46,603 nt of DNA, from positions 1 through 46,603 of the forward strand of contig MERI01000068.1 in assembly GCA_001772005.1 (NCBI GenBank), in the 5' to 3' direction. The notes below the pieces were generated by a model that was given only the letters and a program-made list of their open reading frames with translations, was not told where the DNA came from and made no database searches. Numbering within the stretch: the first letter of the stretch is position 1; every line of letters starts with the position of its first letter. Positions 25,867 to 34,501 of the stretch are shown here, piece by piece. This stretch comes from Betaproteobacteria bacterium RIFCSPLOWO2_12_FULL_62_58 (GTDB lineage: Bacteria > Pseudomonadota > Gammaproteobacteria > Burkholderiales > SG8-41). Both the position numbers and the translations under genes were made by a program.

Positions 25867-25950
25867 CCCTCATCCCTGACCCTTCTCCCGAGGGGAGAAG
25901 GGAAGCTCGAGCCTCCCCTCTCCTTGTGGGAGAGGGGTTGGGGGTGAGGG
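25867..25950. repeat. 84-bp dispersed repeat, intergenic copy
   Basis: It runs from CCCTCATCCCTGACCC to GGGGTGAGGG and holds the palindromes CTTCTCCCGAGGGGAGAAG and CCCTCTCC...GGGAGAGGGG. It has the same length and layout as the copy inside uvrA at 1970-2053. It lies between aspS and the RNase gene. Confidence 0.85.
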
Positions 25951-25970
25951 TTCGAAGCGAAGGTGAGAAT

Positions 25971-26366
25971 ATGCGTTCGTTCGTGCGCTGGTTCTCAATT
26001 CTCGCGCTCACGGCAGGTTGCACGGCAATGCTCGCTGCTGTGCCGGCGCTGGCGCGAGGCGATGTGGGCGCGAGTGCCGTCAAGCAAGACATTCCGCAGA
26101 TCGCGGCGGCCGACCTGCCGCGCGATGCGCGCGATGCGCTCAGGCTGATCAAGCGGGGCGGGCCGTTCCCCTACGCCAGGGACGGCGCCGTGTTCAACAA
26201 TCGCGAGCGCTTGCTGCCGGCACGGAGCCGCGGCTATTACCGGGAATACACGGTGCAGACGCCGGGTGCGCGCGACCGCGGCCCGCGCCGCATTATCGCC
26301 GGCGGTCGCGGGGAGTATTATTACACCGACGACCATTACGCCAGTTTCAGGCGAATTGGTTTTTGA
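25971..26366 (+). CDS. Secreted guanyl-specific ribonuclease (RNase Sa/barnase family)
   Basis: 131 residues. The signal peptide (MRSFVRWFSILALTAGC...) probably ends near ALA-RG. The mature part follows Streptomyces RNase Sa closely: GPFPYARDGAVFNNRE, then REYTVQTPGARDRGPRRI with likely catalytic Glu92, Arg103 and Arg107, and DDHYASF with His122. It would cleave RNA outside the cytoplasm. ATG at 25971 after AGGTGAGAAT is preferred. A barstar-type inhibitor gene follows 15 bases downstream, as expected to protect the producer. Confidence 0.93.
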   Translation: MRSFVRWFSILALTAGCTAMLAAVPALARGDVGASAVKQDIPQIAAADLPRDARDALRLIKRGGPFPYARDGAVFNNRERLLPARSRGYYREYTVQTPGARDRGPRRIIAGGRGEYYYTDDHYASFRRIGF

Positions 26367-26381
26367 GATAGGTTCTGTTCG

Positions 26382-26816
26382 ATGCCCACGCTGGATGCGA
26401 GACTGCGGGACCTGGAGCGCGCCGGCCCGTACGTCGCTCCGCCCGATCTCGACGCGGTGGCCAAGGCCGCCAAGAAGGCGGGCCTGACGCTGGTGCGCGT
26501 GGACTTGAAGGGGGTGCACGACAAGCAGGGCCTGCTGAACGCGATCGCCACGGCGCTCAAGTTTCCGGAGTGGTTCGGCGACAACTGGGACGCGCTGGAG
26601 GATTGTCTTACCGACCTGTCATGGCTGAAAGCGCGCGGCTATGTCCTGGTGCTGGAACACTGCGCGGAGCTGGGTAAGCACGCACCGCGCGAGCTGGACG
26701 TCGCGGTCGACGTTTTCGAGAGCGTCGCGGAGTACTGGCAGGAGCAGAACCGGCCATTCTGGGCATTGTTCAGCGGACTGGACGCGCCGCTGAGCGGGAT
26801 CAAGCTGCTGGCCTGA
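26382..26816 (+). CDS. Barstar family ribonuclease inhibitor
   Basis: 144 residues. After an N-terminal extension of about 40 residues not found in Bacillus barstar comes the barstar core: LVRVDLKGVHDKQGLLNAIA, then FPEWFGDNWDALEDCLTDLS with the acidic helix that plugs the RNase active site. It has no signal peptide, so it is a cytoplasmic inhibitor of the adjacent RNase. Fifteen bases separate the two genes. Confidence 0.93.
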   Translation: MPTLDARLRDLERAGPYVAPPDLDAVAKAAKKAGLTLVRVDLKGVHDKQGLLNAIATALKFPEWFGDNWDALEDCLTDLSWLKARGYVLVLEHCAELGKHAPRELDVAVDVFESVAEYWQEQNRPFWALFSGLDAPLSGIKLLA

Positions 26817-26835
26817 GTATCCTCGCTTTTCTCTG

Positions 26836-27288
26836 ATGCGCTATAAGATTCCGGTCTCGGTGCTGGTGGTCGTGCATACGCCGGCGCTGCACGTGTTGCT
26901 GCTGGAACGCGCGGACCGGCCCGGCTTCTGGCAATCGGTGACCGGCAGCCGGGATGAGGGCGAGACGCTGGAGCAGACAGCCGTGCGCGAACTCAAGGAG
27001 GAAACCGGGCTCGACGCGGCGCGCCATTGGCTTCTCGATTGGCACAAGCAGAACCAATACGAGATTTATCAACGCTGGCGCAACCGCTACGCGCCGGGTG
27101 TGACGCACAACATCGAACATGTGTTCGGATTGCAGGTGCCCGCGCCGCTCGCGGTGACGCTTGCACCGAAAGAGCACTTGCGTTACGAATGGCTGCCGTG
27201 GCGAGAGGCGGCGGACAAGGTGTTCTCGTGGAGCAACGCGGAAGCCATTCGCGAATTGCCACAGCGCCTGGCGGCGGATGCGAGATGA
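26836..27288 (+). CDS. nudB: Dihydroneopterin triphosphate diphosphatase, Nudix hydrolase
   Basis: 150 residues. The Nudix box is at 37-59 (GSRDEGETLEQTAVRELKEE then TGL). MRYKIPVSVLVVVHT and GFWQSVTGS are characteristic of NudB, which removes pyrophosphate from dihydroneopterin triphosphate in folate synthesis. It follows the barstar gene by 19 bases, and the aspS-...-nudB association is common in betaproteobacteria. A 252-base gene-free gap follows. Confidence 0.92.
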   Translation: MRYKIPVSVLVVVHTPALHVLLLERADRPGFWQSVTGSRDEGETLEQTAVRELKEETGLDAARHWLLDWHKQNQYEIYQRWRNRYAPGVTHNIEHVFGLQVPAPLAVTLAPKEHLRYEWLPWREAADKVFSWSNAEAIRELPQRLAADAR

Positions 27289-27540
27289 GGGCTTTAGCCT
27301 GGATATTTCGCCAGACCGGCCCGCGTTCCGATGAAACACCCGGGCCACAGTCCACGATGCGAAAATTCCGGCATTGATGCGTGAATTTCCGTCATGACCC
27401 TTGCCTATGGCCGAGACAGGCCCCACATAACCACGGCACGACTGCGGGCTTGAGCGGAGGAAGGGCACTTTCAGGCTGGATTTCCTGTCATATTGTGGTA
27501 ATGTTCGAAATTCCTTTTTGCACCTTGAGATGAGGGCACG

Positions 27541-28638
27541 ATGGAAGTGAGCACGTTTGCATTTGACCGCTTCAAGCCGCTGGCTGACGACGCTTGCCAG
27601 GAGCGCATCACCGCCGCGAGAAAAGCGCTGGGCGCGCGCGCGGTGGTCCTTTGCCACCACTACCAGCGCGCCGATGTCTACAAGCACGCCGATCTTACCG
27701 GAGACTCGCTCAGACTTTCCAAGCTCGCGGCGCAGACGGATTCCCAGTACATCGTGTTCTGCGGCGTGCACTTCATGGCCGAAGTCGCCGACATCCTGTC
27801 CAAGCCCGAGCAGATTTCGATCCTGCCCGATCTCAGTGCCGGCTGCTCGATGGCCGACATGGCAAATCTTTCGAAGGTCGAACGCGCCTGGCGCGAGCTC
27901 AAGCAGGTGCTCGATCCCGATCAGCATGTCACGCCGGTCACCTACATCAACAGCGCTGCGGACCTGAAGGCGTTCTGCGGCGAGCACGGCGGCATCGTCT
28001 GCACCTCGACCAACGCGCGGCAGATCCTGGAGTGGTCGTTTGCGCGGCGCGAGAAGGTGCTGTTTTTCCCCGATCAGCATCTCGGCCGCTGGACGGGCTA
28101 TCTGATGGACATTCCGCTCTCGGAGATGCTGGTTTGGGACCCGGACGAGGAGATGGGGGGACTCACGCCGCAGCAGATCAAGATGGCGAAGATCCTGCTG
28201 TGGAAAGGGCACTGCTCGGTGCACCAGATGTTCCAGGCCCAGCATATCCTGCGCTGGCGCCAGCAGCATCCGGGGGGCATGGTGATCAGCCATCCCGAAT
28301 GCAACTTCGAGGTATGCAAGCTTTCCGACTACGTCGGCTCCACCGATTACATCATCAAGACGGTCGCCGCGAGCGCGCCCGGCACACGCTGGCTGGTCGG
28401 CACCGAGCTCAATCTGGTGAACCGCATCGCCGAGGAATTCAAGCCGCAGGGCAAGATGGTGCAGTTCATGGCGCCCACCGTCTGCATGTGCTCGACGATG
28501 CAGCGCATCGATCCGCAGCATCTGGCGTGGGCGCTGGAGAACCTCGTGGAAGGGCGAGTGGTCAACCAGATCAAGGTCCCGCTGCATGAGGCCAGGCTTG
28601 CGCGCATCGCCCTCGATCGCATGCTCGCGGTATCCTGA
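27541..28638 (+). CDS. nadA: Quinolinate synthase A
   Basis: 365 residues. It condenses iminoaspartate with dihydroxyacetone phosphate to quinolinate in NAD synthesis, using a [4Fe-4S] cluster. Motifs are VVLCHHYQRADVY, DLTGDSLRLSK, the cluster cysteines in LSAGCSMAD, GIVCTSTNA and TVCMCSTMQ, and SHPECNFEV. ATG at 27541 follows GAGATGAGGGCACG. The 252 bases upstream hold no other gene and probably contain its promoter. nadB and nadC are not in the window. Confidence 0.96.
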   Translation: MEVSTFAFDRFKPLADDACQERITAARKALGARAVVLCHHYQRADVYKHADLTGDSLRLSKLAAQTDSQYIVFCGVHFMAEVADILSKPEQISILPDLSAGCSMADMANLSKVERAWRELKQVLDPDQHVTPVTYINSAADLKAFCGEHGGIVCTSTNARQILEWSFARREKVLFFPDQHLGRWTGYLMDIPLSEMLVWDPDEEMGGLTPQQIKMAKILLWKGHCSVHQMFQAQHILRWRQQHPGGMVISHPECNFEVCKLSDYVGSTDYIIKTVAASAPGTRWLVGTELNLVNRIAEEFKPQGKMVQFMAPTVCMCSTMQRIDPQHLAWALENLVEGRVVNQIKVPLHEARLARIALDRMLAVS

Positions 28639-28759
28639 CGCGCTTTGCCGGTTTCCCGTCACTTGCATCGCGGCAGTTGAATAGGCAGCGCTTTCCGGGC
28701 GCCGCCCTGAGCGCGTTGTGCTACGCTATCCGGCACACGGCTTTCGCCCATCCATTCCC

Positions 28760-29332
28760 ATGCCGGCGCTCGCGCTGCGTCTGCTTTCCGTCCTGGCGTT
28801 GCTTGTCGTGGAGCAGGCGCAGGCGGCGGACGTCGTGGTTCACGCCTCGCGTCAGGGCGCAGTGCTGGAGGTCGAGGCGAGCGCCGAGTTCGAAGCGGAC
28901 GTGCGGCAAACCTGGCAAGTGCTGACCGATTACGACCATCTGGCCGAGTTCATCCCGGGAATGCACGTGAGCCGCGTCCTTCTGCGCGACGGAAACGGCC
29001 TTCTTCTCGAGCAGAAAGGCGCGGCCCGTCTGTTGTTTTTCACCTATCCGATCGAAGTCAAGCTCGCCGTCGACGAGTTTCCTTATGAGCGGATTACCTC
29101 CCGCGCAGTGGCCGGGAACTTCAAGGAGATGCGCGGCGACTACCACATCGAGGCGGGCGAGGGGCGCATCACGCTGCGTTACCGCGGTCGCCTGACGCCG
29201 GATTTTTTCGTGCCGCCGCTCATCGGCACGATCGTGCTCCGGAAAAACGTGGAAAGGCAATTTGGCGCCCTCGTCGATGAAATCCTGCGGCGGCAGAAGC
29301 GGGGTCCGCAGTCCGGCCCCGCCCATCCCTGA
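28760..29332 (+). CDS. Exported SRPBCC (START/cyclase-like) family protein
   Basis: 190 residues with a signal peptide (PALALRLLSVLALLVVEQAQ, cut near AQA-AD). The SRPBCC hydrophobic-pocket fold follows: ADVRQTWQVLTDYDHLAEFI, SRVLLRDGNGLLLEQKG and VPPLIGTIVLRKNVERQFG. It may bind a lipid or quinone-like molecule, but the ligand is unknown. ATG at 28760 fits the signal peptide; a GTG at 28718 would add 14 residues. Confidence 0.8.
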   Translation: MPALALRLLSVLALLVVEQAQAADVVVHASRQGAVLEVEASAEFEADVRQTWQVLTDYDHLAEFIPGMHVSRVLLRDGNGLLLEQKGAARLLFFTYPIEVKLAVDEFPYERITSRAVAGNFKEMRGDYHIEAGEGRITLRYRGRLTPDFFVPPLIGTIVLRKNVERQFGALVDEILRRQKRGPQSGPAHP

Positions 29333-29359
29333 CATGAAATATTTTGAGATGGCACGACC

Positions 29360-30118
29360 GTGATTCAGACGCTGCGCGTTGCAACCTACAACATCCACAA
29401 GGGCTTCTCGTTTTTCAAGCGCCGCATGGTGATCCACGAGCTGCGGGAGAAGCTGCGGGCGCTGAATGCCGACCTCGTGTTCCTGCAGGAGGTGCACGGC
29501 CATCACGAACACCATGCTGCGCGCTTCGAGGACTGGCCGGAAGAGCCGCAATACGAATTCCTCGCCGACGCCGTGTGGCACGATTTCGCTTACGGGAAGA
29601 ACGCGGTCTACGACGCCGGCCACCATGGTAATGCGATCCTGTCGCGCTTTCCGATCGCGCGCTGGGATAACCAGGATGTTTCGTCCCATCGGTTCGAGCG
29701 CCGCGGCTTGCTGCACTGTGAGTTCGATCTTCCGGGTTGGCCGCAGGCACTGCATTGCGTGTGCGTGCATCTCGGGTTGCTCGCGCGGGGCCGCAGCAGT
29801 CAGATCGAAAGGCTCAGGCAGCGCATCGAGCGCCTGGTGCCGGCGGCCGCGCCGCTGATCGTCGCCGGCGATTTCAATGACTGGCATTGGCGCCACAAGG
29901 CCACGCAGGAACTCGCGCATCCGCTTGACATGCACGAAGTGTTCGAGCTCGTGAACGGCATGCCGGCGCGCAGCTTTCCTGCCGCGCTGCCGCTGTTCCG
30001 CCTCGACCGGATCTACGTGCGGGGCTTCAAAGTGAACCACGCGCACGTGCACCACGGCCGGGGGTGGGCGCGCGTCTCCGATCACGCCGTGCTGACCACC
30101 ACGCTCGTCCGCTTATGA
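29360..30118 (+). CDS. Endonuclease/exonuclease/phosphatase family protein
   Basis: 252 residues of the metal-dependent EEP fold. It shows VATYNIHKGFS, LVFLQEVHGHH with the metal-binding Glu, NAILSRFPI, LIVAGDFNDWH and the final SDHAVLTTT with the catalytic Asp-His. The substrate (nucleic acid or phospholipid head group) is unknown. GTG at 29360 starts the conserved IQTLRVATYN. It overlaps clsB by four bases (ATGA); the EEP-clsB pair is conserved in related bacteria, which hints at phospholipid metabolism. Confidence 0.9.
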   Translation: MIQTLRVATYNIHKGFSFFKRRMVIHELREKLRALNADLVFLQEVHGHHEHHAARFEDWPEEPQYEFLADAVWHDFAYGKNAVYDAGHHGNAILSRFPIARWDNQDVSSHRFERRGLLHCEFDLPGWPQALHCVCVHLGLLARGRSSQIERLRQRIERLVPAAAPLIVAGDFNDWHWRHKATQELAHPLDMHEVFELVNGMPARSFPAALPLFRLDRIYVRGFKVNHAHVHHGRGWARVSDHAVLTTTLVRL

Positions 30119-31281
30119 CGCAGTTCACGGGGAGCAACCGCATCACGCTGCTGAGGAGCGGCCAGAAATATTTTCCGGCGCTCGAGGCGGCGTGTGACGC
30201 GGCGCGTCACGAGATCCACGTCGAAACCTATATTTTCGAGGACGACGTTGCGGGCCGGCGGATTGCGGCGGCGCTCGCGCGCGCCGCGCGGCGCGGGGTC
30301 GCGACGCATTTGCTGGTCGACGGCTACGGCTCGAAGGAACTGAACCCGGGATTGGCGAGCGAGGTGCAGCGTGCCGGGGTCAGGTTACTCGTTTACCGGC
30401 CGGATATATCGCCGTGGACCTTCCGGCGCCAGCGGTTGCGGCGGATGCACCGCAAGGTGGCGGTGATCGACGCGCGCCTCGCCTTCGTAGGCGGCATCAA
30501 CATCATCGACGACATGCACACGCCGCGCCAGAAGCCGCCGCGCTTCGACTACGCCGTGCGCGTGGAAGGGCCGCTGGTGGCGAGCGTCCATCCGGTCGTG
30601 AAAAGATTGTGGGCCCTGGTCGAGCTCACGCATTTCGGGGACGACTGGCACAGCCAGCCCGCGCCTGAACCTGACGAAACGCCGCGGGGCGACCAGTCCG
30701 CGGCGTTTCTGGTGCGCGATAACCTGGGTCACCGGAGCGACATCGAGGAGGCCTATCTCGAGGCCATCTCGGGGGCGCGCTCGGAAATCCTGGTCGCCAA
30801 CGCCTACTTTTTCCCGGGCTTGAGCTTCCGCCGCGCGCTGATGGAGGCGGCGTCGCGCGGGGTGCGCGTGATGCTGCTCCTGCAGGGCCGGGTCGAGTAT
30901 GCGCTGCTGCACTACGCCTCGCGCGCGCTCTACGGCGCGTTCCTCGACGCGGGCATCGAAATCTACGAGTATCACAGCAGCTTCCTGCACGCCAAGGTGG
31001 CAGTGATCGACCGCCGCTGGGCAACGGTCGGGTCGTCCAACATCGATCCGTTCAGCTTTCTGCTGGCGCGTGAGGCGAACGTGGTGATCGACGACGAGGA
31101 TTTCGCGGCCGAGCTAAGAGACGATCTTGGCAGGGCGATGGCGGCAGGGGCGCGCGAGGTCCGGCGTGAGCGCTGGAAGGAACAGCCGCTCGCGCTGCGG
31201 ACCGCGACCTGGCTCGCCTATGGCGCGGCACGCCTTTTGACGGGGGTCTTCGCTTACGGGCAGACGCGGGAGCTCACCTAA
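30115..31281 (+). CDS. clsB: Cardiolipin synthase ClsB
   Basis: 388 residues of the phospholipase D superfamily. Two HKD motifs, HRKVAVID (112-119) and HAKVAVID (292-299), followed by GG and GSSN, form the active site that makes cardiolipin from phosphatidylglycerol or phosphatidylethanolamine. There is no N-terminal membrane pair, as in ClsB rather than ClsA. A hydrophobic stretch near the C-terminus (TATWLAYGAARLLTGVFAYG) could touch the membrane. ATG at 30115 overlaps the stop of the EEP gene. Confidence 0.93.
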   Translation: MTQFTGSNRITLLRSGQKYFPALEAACDAARHEIHVETYIFEDDVAGRRIAAALARAARRGVATHLLVDGYGSKELNPGLASEVQRAGVRLLVYRPDISPWTFRRQRLRRMHRKVAVIDARLAFVGGINIIDDMHTPRQKPPRFDYAVRVEGPLVASVHPVVKRLWALVELTHFGDDWHSQPAPEPDETPRGDQSAAFLVRDNLGHRSDIEEAYLEAISGARSEILVANAYFFPGLSFRRALMEAASRGVRVMLLLQGRVEYALLHYASRALYGAFLDAGIEIYEYHSSFLHAKVAVIDRRWATVGSSNIDPFSFLLAREANVVIDDEDFAAELRDDLGRAMAAGAREVRRERWKEQPLALRTATWLAYGAARLLTGVFAYGQTRELT

Positions 31282-31688
31282 AAAGCGTAAAGCGTCTAGT
31301 GCTCTTCGTCAACAGTAAGGCATTGATTTGTATAGAGTGCTATCCCTGCGCTGCATTTCCGATAGCGCCGGACGAAGACCAGGAGCAGTTGCGATCTCGG
31401 TGTTAGCAGCCTGTACGGACTGTTAAGCCCGACAGGCTGCTAGACGCTTGAACGGTTCGGGGTGCCGTTTTCCCGCGTCCCTTTCTTACCGGGGACGGCC
31501 GGCGCTGCGCCTTGGGAAAGGCCGAACAACCCCCATGTTAGGATGACACCCCCTATCCCCGCGTGACCACTGATGCTATTCAACACGCCGAAAAGCGGCG
31601 CCAGTTCTTTTCTTGACCGTTTTACTCAGAAGCGTCGCGACGCTTCCTGCGTCGTGCTTGGCGACCGGCAGTCCGTCATCCCGCGCCA
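31282..31688. other. Gene-free stretch between clsB and the ABC exporter
   Basis: About 400 bases. It contains the solo hairpin A at 31403-31443 and a perfect 16-bp palindrome AAGCGTCGCGACGCTT at 31630-31645, just upstream of the ABC gene. No gene was recognised. Confidence 0.5.
31403..31443 (+). repeat. Solo hairpin A of the CTAG element family
   Basis: TTAGCAGCCTGTACGGACTG followed by TTAAGCCCGACAGGCTGCTAG. The arms AGCAGCCTGT and ACAGGCTGCT pair fully. No core or hairpin B follows, so this is a single hairpin unit or the remains of a full copy. Confidence 0.8.
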
Positions 31689-33539
31689 ATGAGCGGCGAT
31701 CATTCGAGACGCGCGCTGGCTGCGCTGCCGGCCGACCCTGTCGCACCGCGCCGCCGCGAATGGCGCGTGGTGCCGATGTTGCTGCCCTACCTGTGGGAAT
31801 TCAAGGGACGCGTCGCCGTTGCGCTCGTGTTCCTGGTCACGGCCAAGCTCGCCAACGTCGGCGTGCCGCTGGTATTGAAGGAAGTCGTCGACGCGCTCGA
31901 TCCCACCGCGGCCGCCCTCGCCGCGCCGCTCGCGCTGCTCGCCGCTTACGGGCTGCTGCGGCTGTCCACCACGTTGTTCGCCGAGCTGCGCGACGTGGTG
32001 TTCGTGCGGGTTACCCAGCGCGCGATCCGCCGCATCGCGCTTACCGTGTTCCGCCATTTGCACGGCCTCTCCCTGCGTTTTCACCTCGAGCGCCAGACCG
32101 GCGGTGTCTCGCGCGACATCGAGCGGGGTGCGCGCGGCATCTCGACGCTGCTTTCCTACATGCTGTTTTCAATCATTCCCGTCATCCTCGAATTCAGCCT
32201 GGTCGCGTTCGTACTGTTTGCCAAGTTCGACTGGCGCTTCGTTGCCGTGACTTTCGTTGCCGTCGCGCTCTATATCGCCTTCACTTTCGCGATCACCGAA
32301 TGGCGCATGGACATACGCCGCCGCGCCAACGAGCTCGACTCGAGGGCCAATACCCGCGCCATCGACAGCCTGCTCAACTACGAGACCGTCAAGTATTTCA
32401 ACAACGAGGAGTACGAGGCGCACCGTTACGATGAGAACCTGCGCAAGTACGAATCCGCCGCGGTTCAGAACGAAGCCTCGCTGGGGCTGCTCAACATCGG
32501 CCAGAGCTTCATCATCGCGGGGGCGGTGACGCTGCTGATGATCCTGGCGGCGCAGGGCGTGGTGGCCAGGACGCTCACGCTCGGCGATCTGGTGCTGATC
32601 AACGGGCTTTTGATCCAGCTCTACATTCCGCTCAATTTCCTCGGCATGGTCTATCGCGAGATCAAGCAGTCACTGATCGATATGGACCGCATGTTCCGGC
32701 TGCTCGACGAAAACCGCGAGATCGCGGACCGGCCGAATGCCGTGACGCTGCCGGCAAGGCCGGCGATGATCCATTTCGAGCATGTCGATTTCAGCTACGA
32801 TCCCAAGCGCCAGATCCTGTTCGGCGTGAGCTTCGAGGTGGCGCCCGGCAGCAAGGTCGCGGTGGTGGGCGCCAGCGGCTCGGGCAAATCGACACTGGCG
32901 CGGCTGCTGTTCCGCTTCTACGACGCGAGCGGCGGACGGATCCTGATCAACGGCATCGATATCCGCGACCTGAAACAATCGAGCCTGCGCGCCGCCATCG
33001 GCATCGTGCCGCAGGACACGGTGCTGTTCAACGACACCGTTTATTACAACATCCAGTATGGCCGGCCCGAGGCTGCGCACGATGAGGTGATCGCGGCGGC
33101 CAAAGCGGCGCACATCCACGACTTCATCGCGAGCTTGCCGGAAGGTTATGAAGCGCGCGTCGGCGAGCGGGGCCTGAAGCTCTCCGGCGGCGAAAAGCAG
33201 CGCGTCGCCATCGCGCGCGCCATCCTCAAGAATCCGCGCATCATGATCTTCGACGAGGCGACGTCCGCCCTCGATTCCAAGTCGGAGAAGGCCATCCAGG
33301 CCGAACTCGATCGCATCGCCCGCGGCCATACCACGCTCGTGATCGCCCATCGCCTCTCGACCGTCATGGACGCTGATCAGATCCTGGTCCTGGACCGCGG
33401 CCGCATCGTCGAGCGCGGCACGCATCATGAACTCCTGGCGCGCGGCGGCGCTTATGCCCAGATGTGGGCGCTGCAGCAGCAAGAGGACGCCGAGCGCGCC
33501 AAGAAGGAAGCAGCGACGGTGCGCGTGGCTGTCGCCTGA
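31689..33539 (+). CDS. ABC exporter, Atm1/HMT1 type (fused membrane and ATPase domains)
   Basis: 616 residues. The first 330 hold six transmembrane helices of a type I exporter, with the Atm1-family stretch NYETVKYFNNEEYEAHRY. The ATPase half shows Walker A GASGSGKST, Q-loop VPQDTVLFND, signature LSGGEKQR, Walker B IMIFDEATSALD and the H-loop VIAHRLSTV. Bacterial relatives export glutathione conjugates or persulfides and protect from heavy metals. It works as a homodimer in the inner membrane. ATG at 31689 is the first reasonable start. No operon partner. Confidence 0.92.
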   Translation: MSGDHSRRALAALPADPVAPRRREWRVVPMLLPYLWEFKGRVAVALVFLVTAKLANVGVPLVLKEVVDALDPTAAALAAPLALLAAYGLLRLSTTLFAELRDVVFVRVTQRAIRRIALTVFRHLHGLSLRFHLERQTGGVSRDIERGARGISTLLSYMLFSIIPVILEFSLVAFVLFAKFDWRFVAVTFVAVALYIAFTFAITEWRMDIRRRANELDSRANTRAIDSLLNYETVKYFNNEEYEAHRYDENLRKYESAAVQNEASLGLLNIGQSFIIAGAVTLLMILAAQGVVARTLTLGDLVLINGLLIQLYIPLNFLGMVYREIKQSLIDMDRMFRLLDENREIADRPNAVTLPARPAMIHFEHVDFSYDPKRQILFGVSFEVAPGSKVAVVGASGSGKSTLARLLFRFYDASGGRILINGIDIRDLKQSSLRAAIGIVPQDTVLFNDTVYYNIQYGRPEAAHDEVIAAAKAAHIHDFIASLPEGYEARVGERGLKLSGGEKQRVAIARAILKNPRIMIFDEATSALDSKSEKAIQAELDRIARGHTTLVIAHRLSTVMDADQILVLDRGRIVERGTHHELLARGGAYAQMWALQQQEDAERAKKEAATVRVAVA

Positions 33540-33540
33540 A

Positions 33541-33613
33541 AAGGCGAGAGGCGAGAGGCGAGAGGAGCGAGGGGTGAGGAGCGAGGGGTGAGGAGTGAAG
33601 AGTGAAGAGTGAG
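33541..33613. repeat. Purine-rich short tandem repeats
   Basis: Right after the ABC gene the sequence changes through three tandem sets: AGGCGAG three times, GAGCGAGGGGTGAG twice, and AGTGAAG-type units three times. It is almost purely A and G on this strand apart from single C and T positions. It ends shortly before the repeat element at 33640. Confidence 0.8.
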
Positions 33614-33639
33614 GACGAACCCACTCCTGGCTGCAAGGC

Positions 33640-33839
33640 CTAGCAGCCTGTCGGACTTCACAGTCCGTACAGGCTGCTAACAGCAAAACCGGCTGACCAT
33701 TCATAATAAACCCAGCCGAAGCGGTCGAATTTGAGGAAAAGCGCGGGTGAATTTGCATATCGGTCATCCTCTTCTGCAATTCTCCCAAGGCCGGTTTTGC
33801 ATTAGGAGTTTGGCGGGGCCAAGTCCGACAAACTCCTAG
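33640..33839 (+). repeat. CTAG hairpin element, complete copy, core subtype 1
   Basis: 200 bp between CTAG (33640-33643) and CTAG (33836-33839). It consists of hairpin A (CTAGCAGCCTGTCGGACTTC...), the core boundary GCAAAACCGGCTGACC, an inner stretch AAGCGGTCGAATTTGAGG, the closing GGCCGGTTTTGCATTAGG and hairpin B. The core is shared with the inverted copy at 35699-35898. Confidence 0.88.
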
Positions 33840-33881
33840 CGCTTACCGCTCACGCATGTTTCTGTCTCGTCGTGGCAAACG

Positions 33882-34469
33882 TCAGTCTTTGTAGGCTTCG
33901 ATCTGGAACAGGATCTTGACGTCGTCGCCTGCGCTGGTGGTCATGCCGCTCATTCCAAACTCGCTGCGCTTGATCTGGGCGATGCCGTCCGCGCCGCATA
34001 GCTGTCGCTGGTTGACCGGGTGCATGATGCATTTGAATAACGTGATGGTGAGGTTGACCGGCTTGGTGACACCCAGCATGGTGAGTTCGCCATCGGCGCC
34101 GACGAGATTATCGCCGGAGAACTTCAGGTTCTGGGACCGGTAGACCATATGTGGAAAGCGGTCGACCTTGAACCACTCGCGCACGAGGTTGTCGCGCCGC
34201 TCGTTGCTGGTAACAAGCGAGGCCGTGTCGACCATGATTTCCATGCTGCCGGTTTTTGCCGCCCGATCGAGCGTGACCTTGCCGCTGGTCTTGCGGAACA
34301 GACCGCGCACGATCGAAATGCCGCCGCCGTGCGATACTTCAAAACTTGGAGCGGTGTGCGCAGGATCAACGGTGTACGATTCCGGTGCCGCCCACACGGG
34401 CAGCGCGCACGTAAACGCCAGCGCTGCGATCCATTTCGATGTGATGCGTGCTCTTTCACTGCGGTACAT
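33882..34469 (-). CDS. YceI family periplasmic protein
   Basis: 195 residues. A signal peptide (cut near VWA-AP) is followed by the lipocalin-like YceI domain: YTVDPAHTAPSFEVSHGG, FRKTSGKVTLDRAAKTG, REWFKVDRFPHMVYRS and GELTMLGVTKPVNLTI. The family binds polyisoprenoid-type lipids. It is the third gene of the cytochrome b561-YceI-YceI row, 32 bases after its paralogue. Confidence 0.92.
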   Translation of the reverse strand: MYRSERARITSKWIAALAFTCALPVWAAPESYTVDPAHTAPSFEVSHGGGISIVRGLFRKTSGKVTLDRAAKTGSMEIMVDTASLVTSNERRDNLVREWFKVDRFPHMVYRSQNLKFSGDNLVGADGELTMLGVTKPVNLTITLFKCIMHPVNQRQLCGADGIAQIKRSEFGMSGMTTSAGDDVKILFQIEAYKD

Positions 34470-34501
34470 ATCGCCCTCGGTCTGTCCAGGATATACAACG
34501 A

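Noticed and set aside
26800-30085. Long minus-strand open frames opposite nudB, nadA, the SRPBCC and EEP genes
   Set aside because: Conserved catalytic motifs of NudB, NadA and the EEP enzyme lie on the plus strand. The opposing frames have shadow composition.
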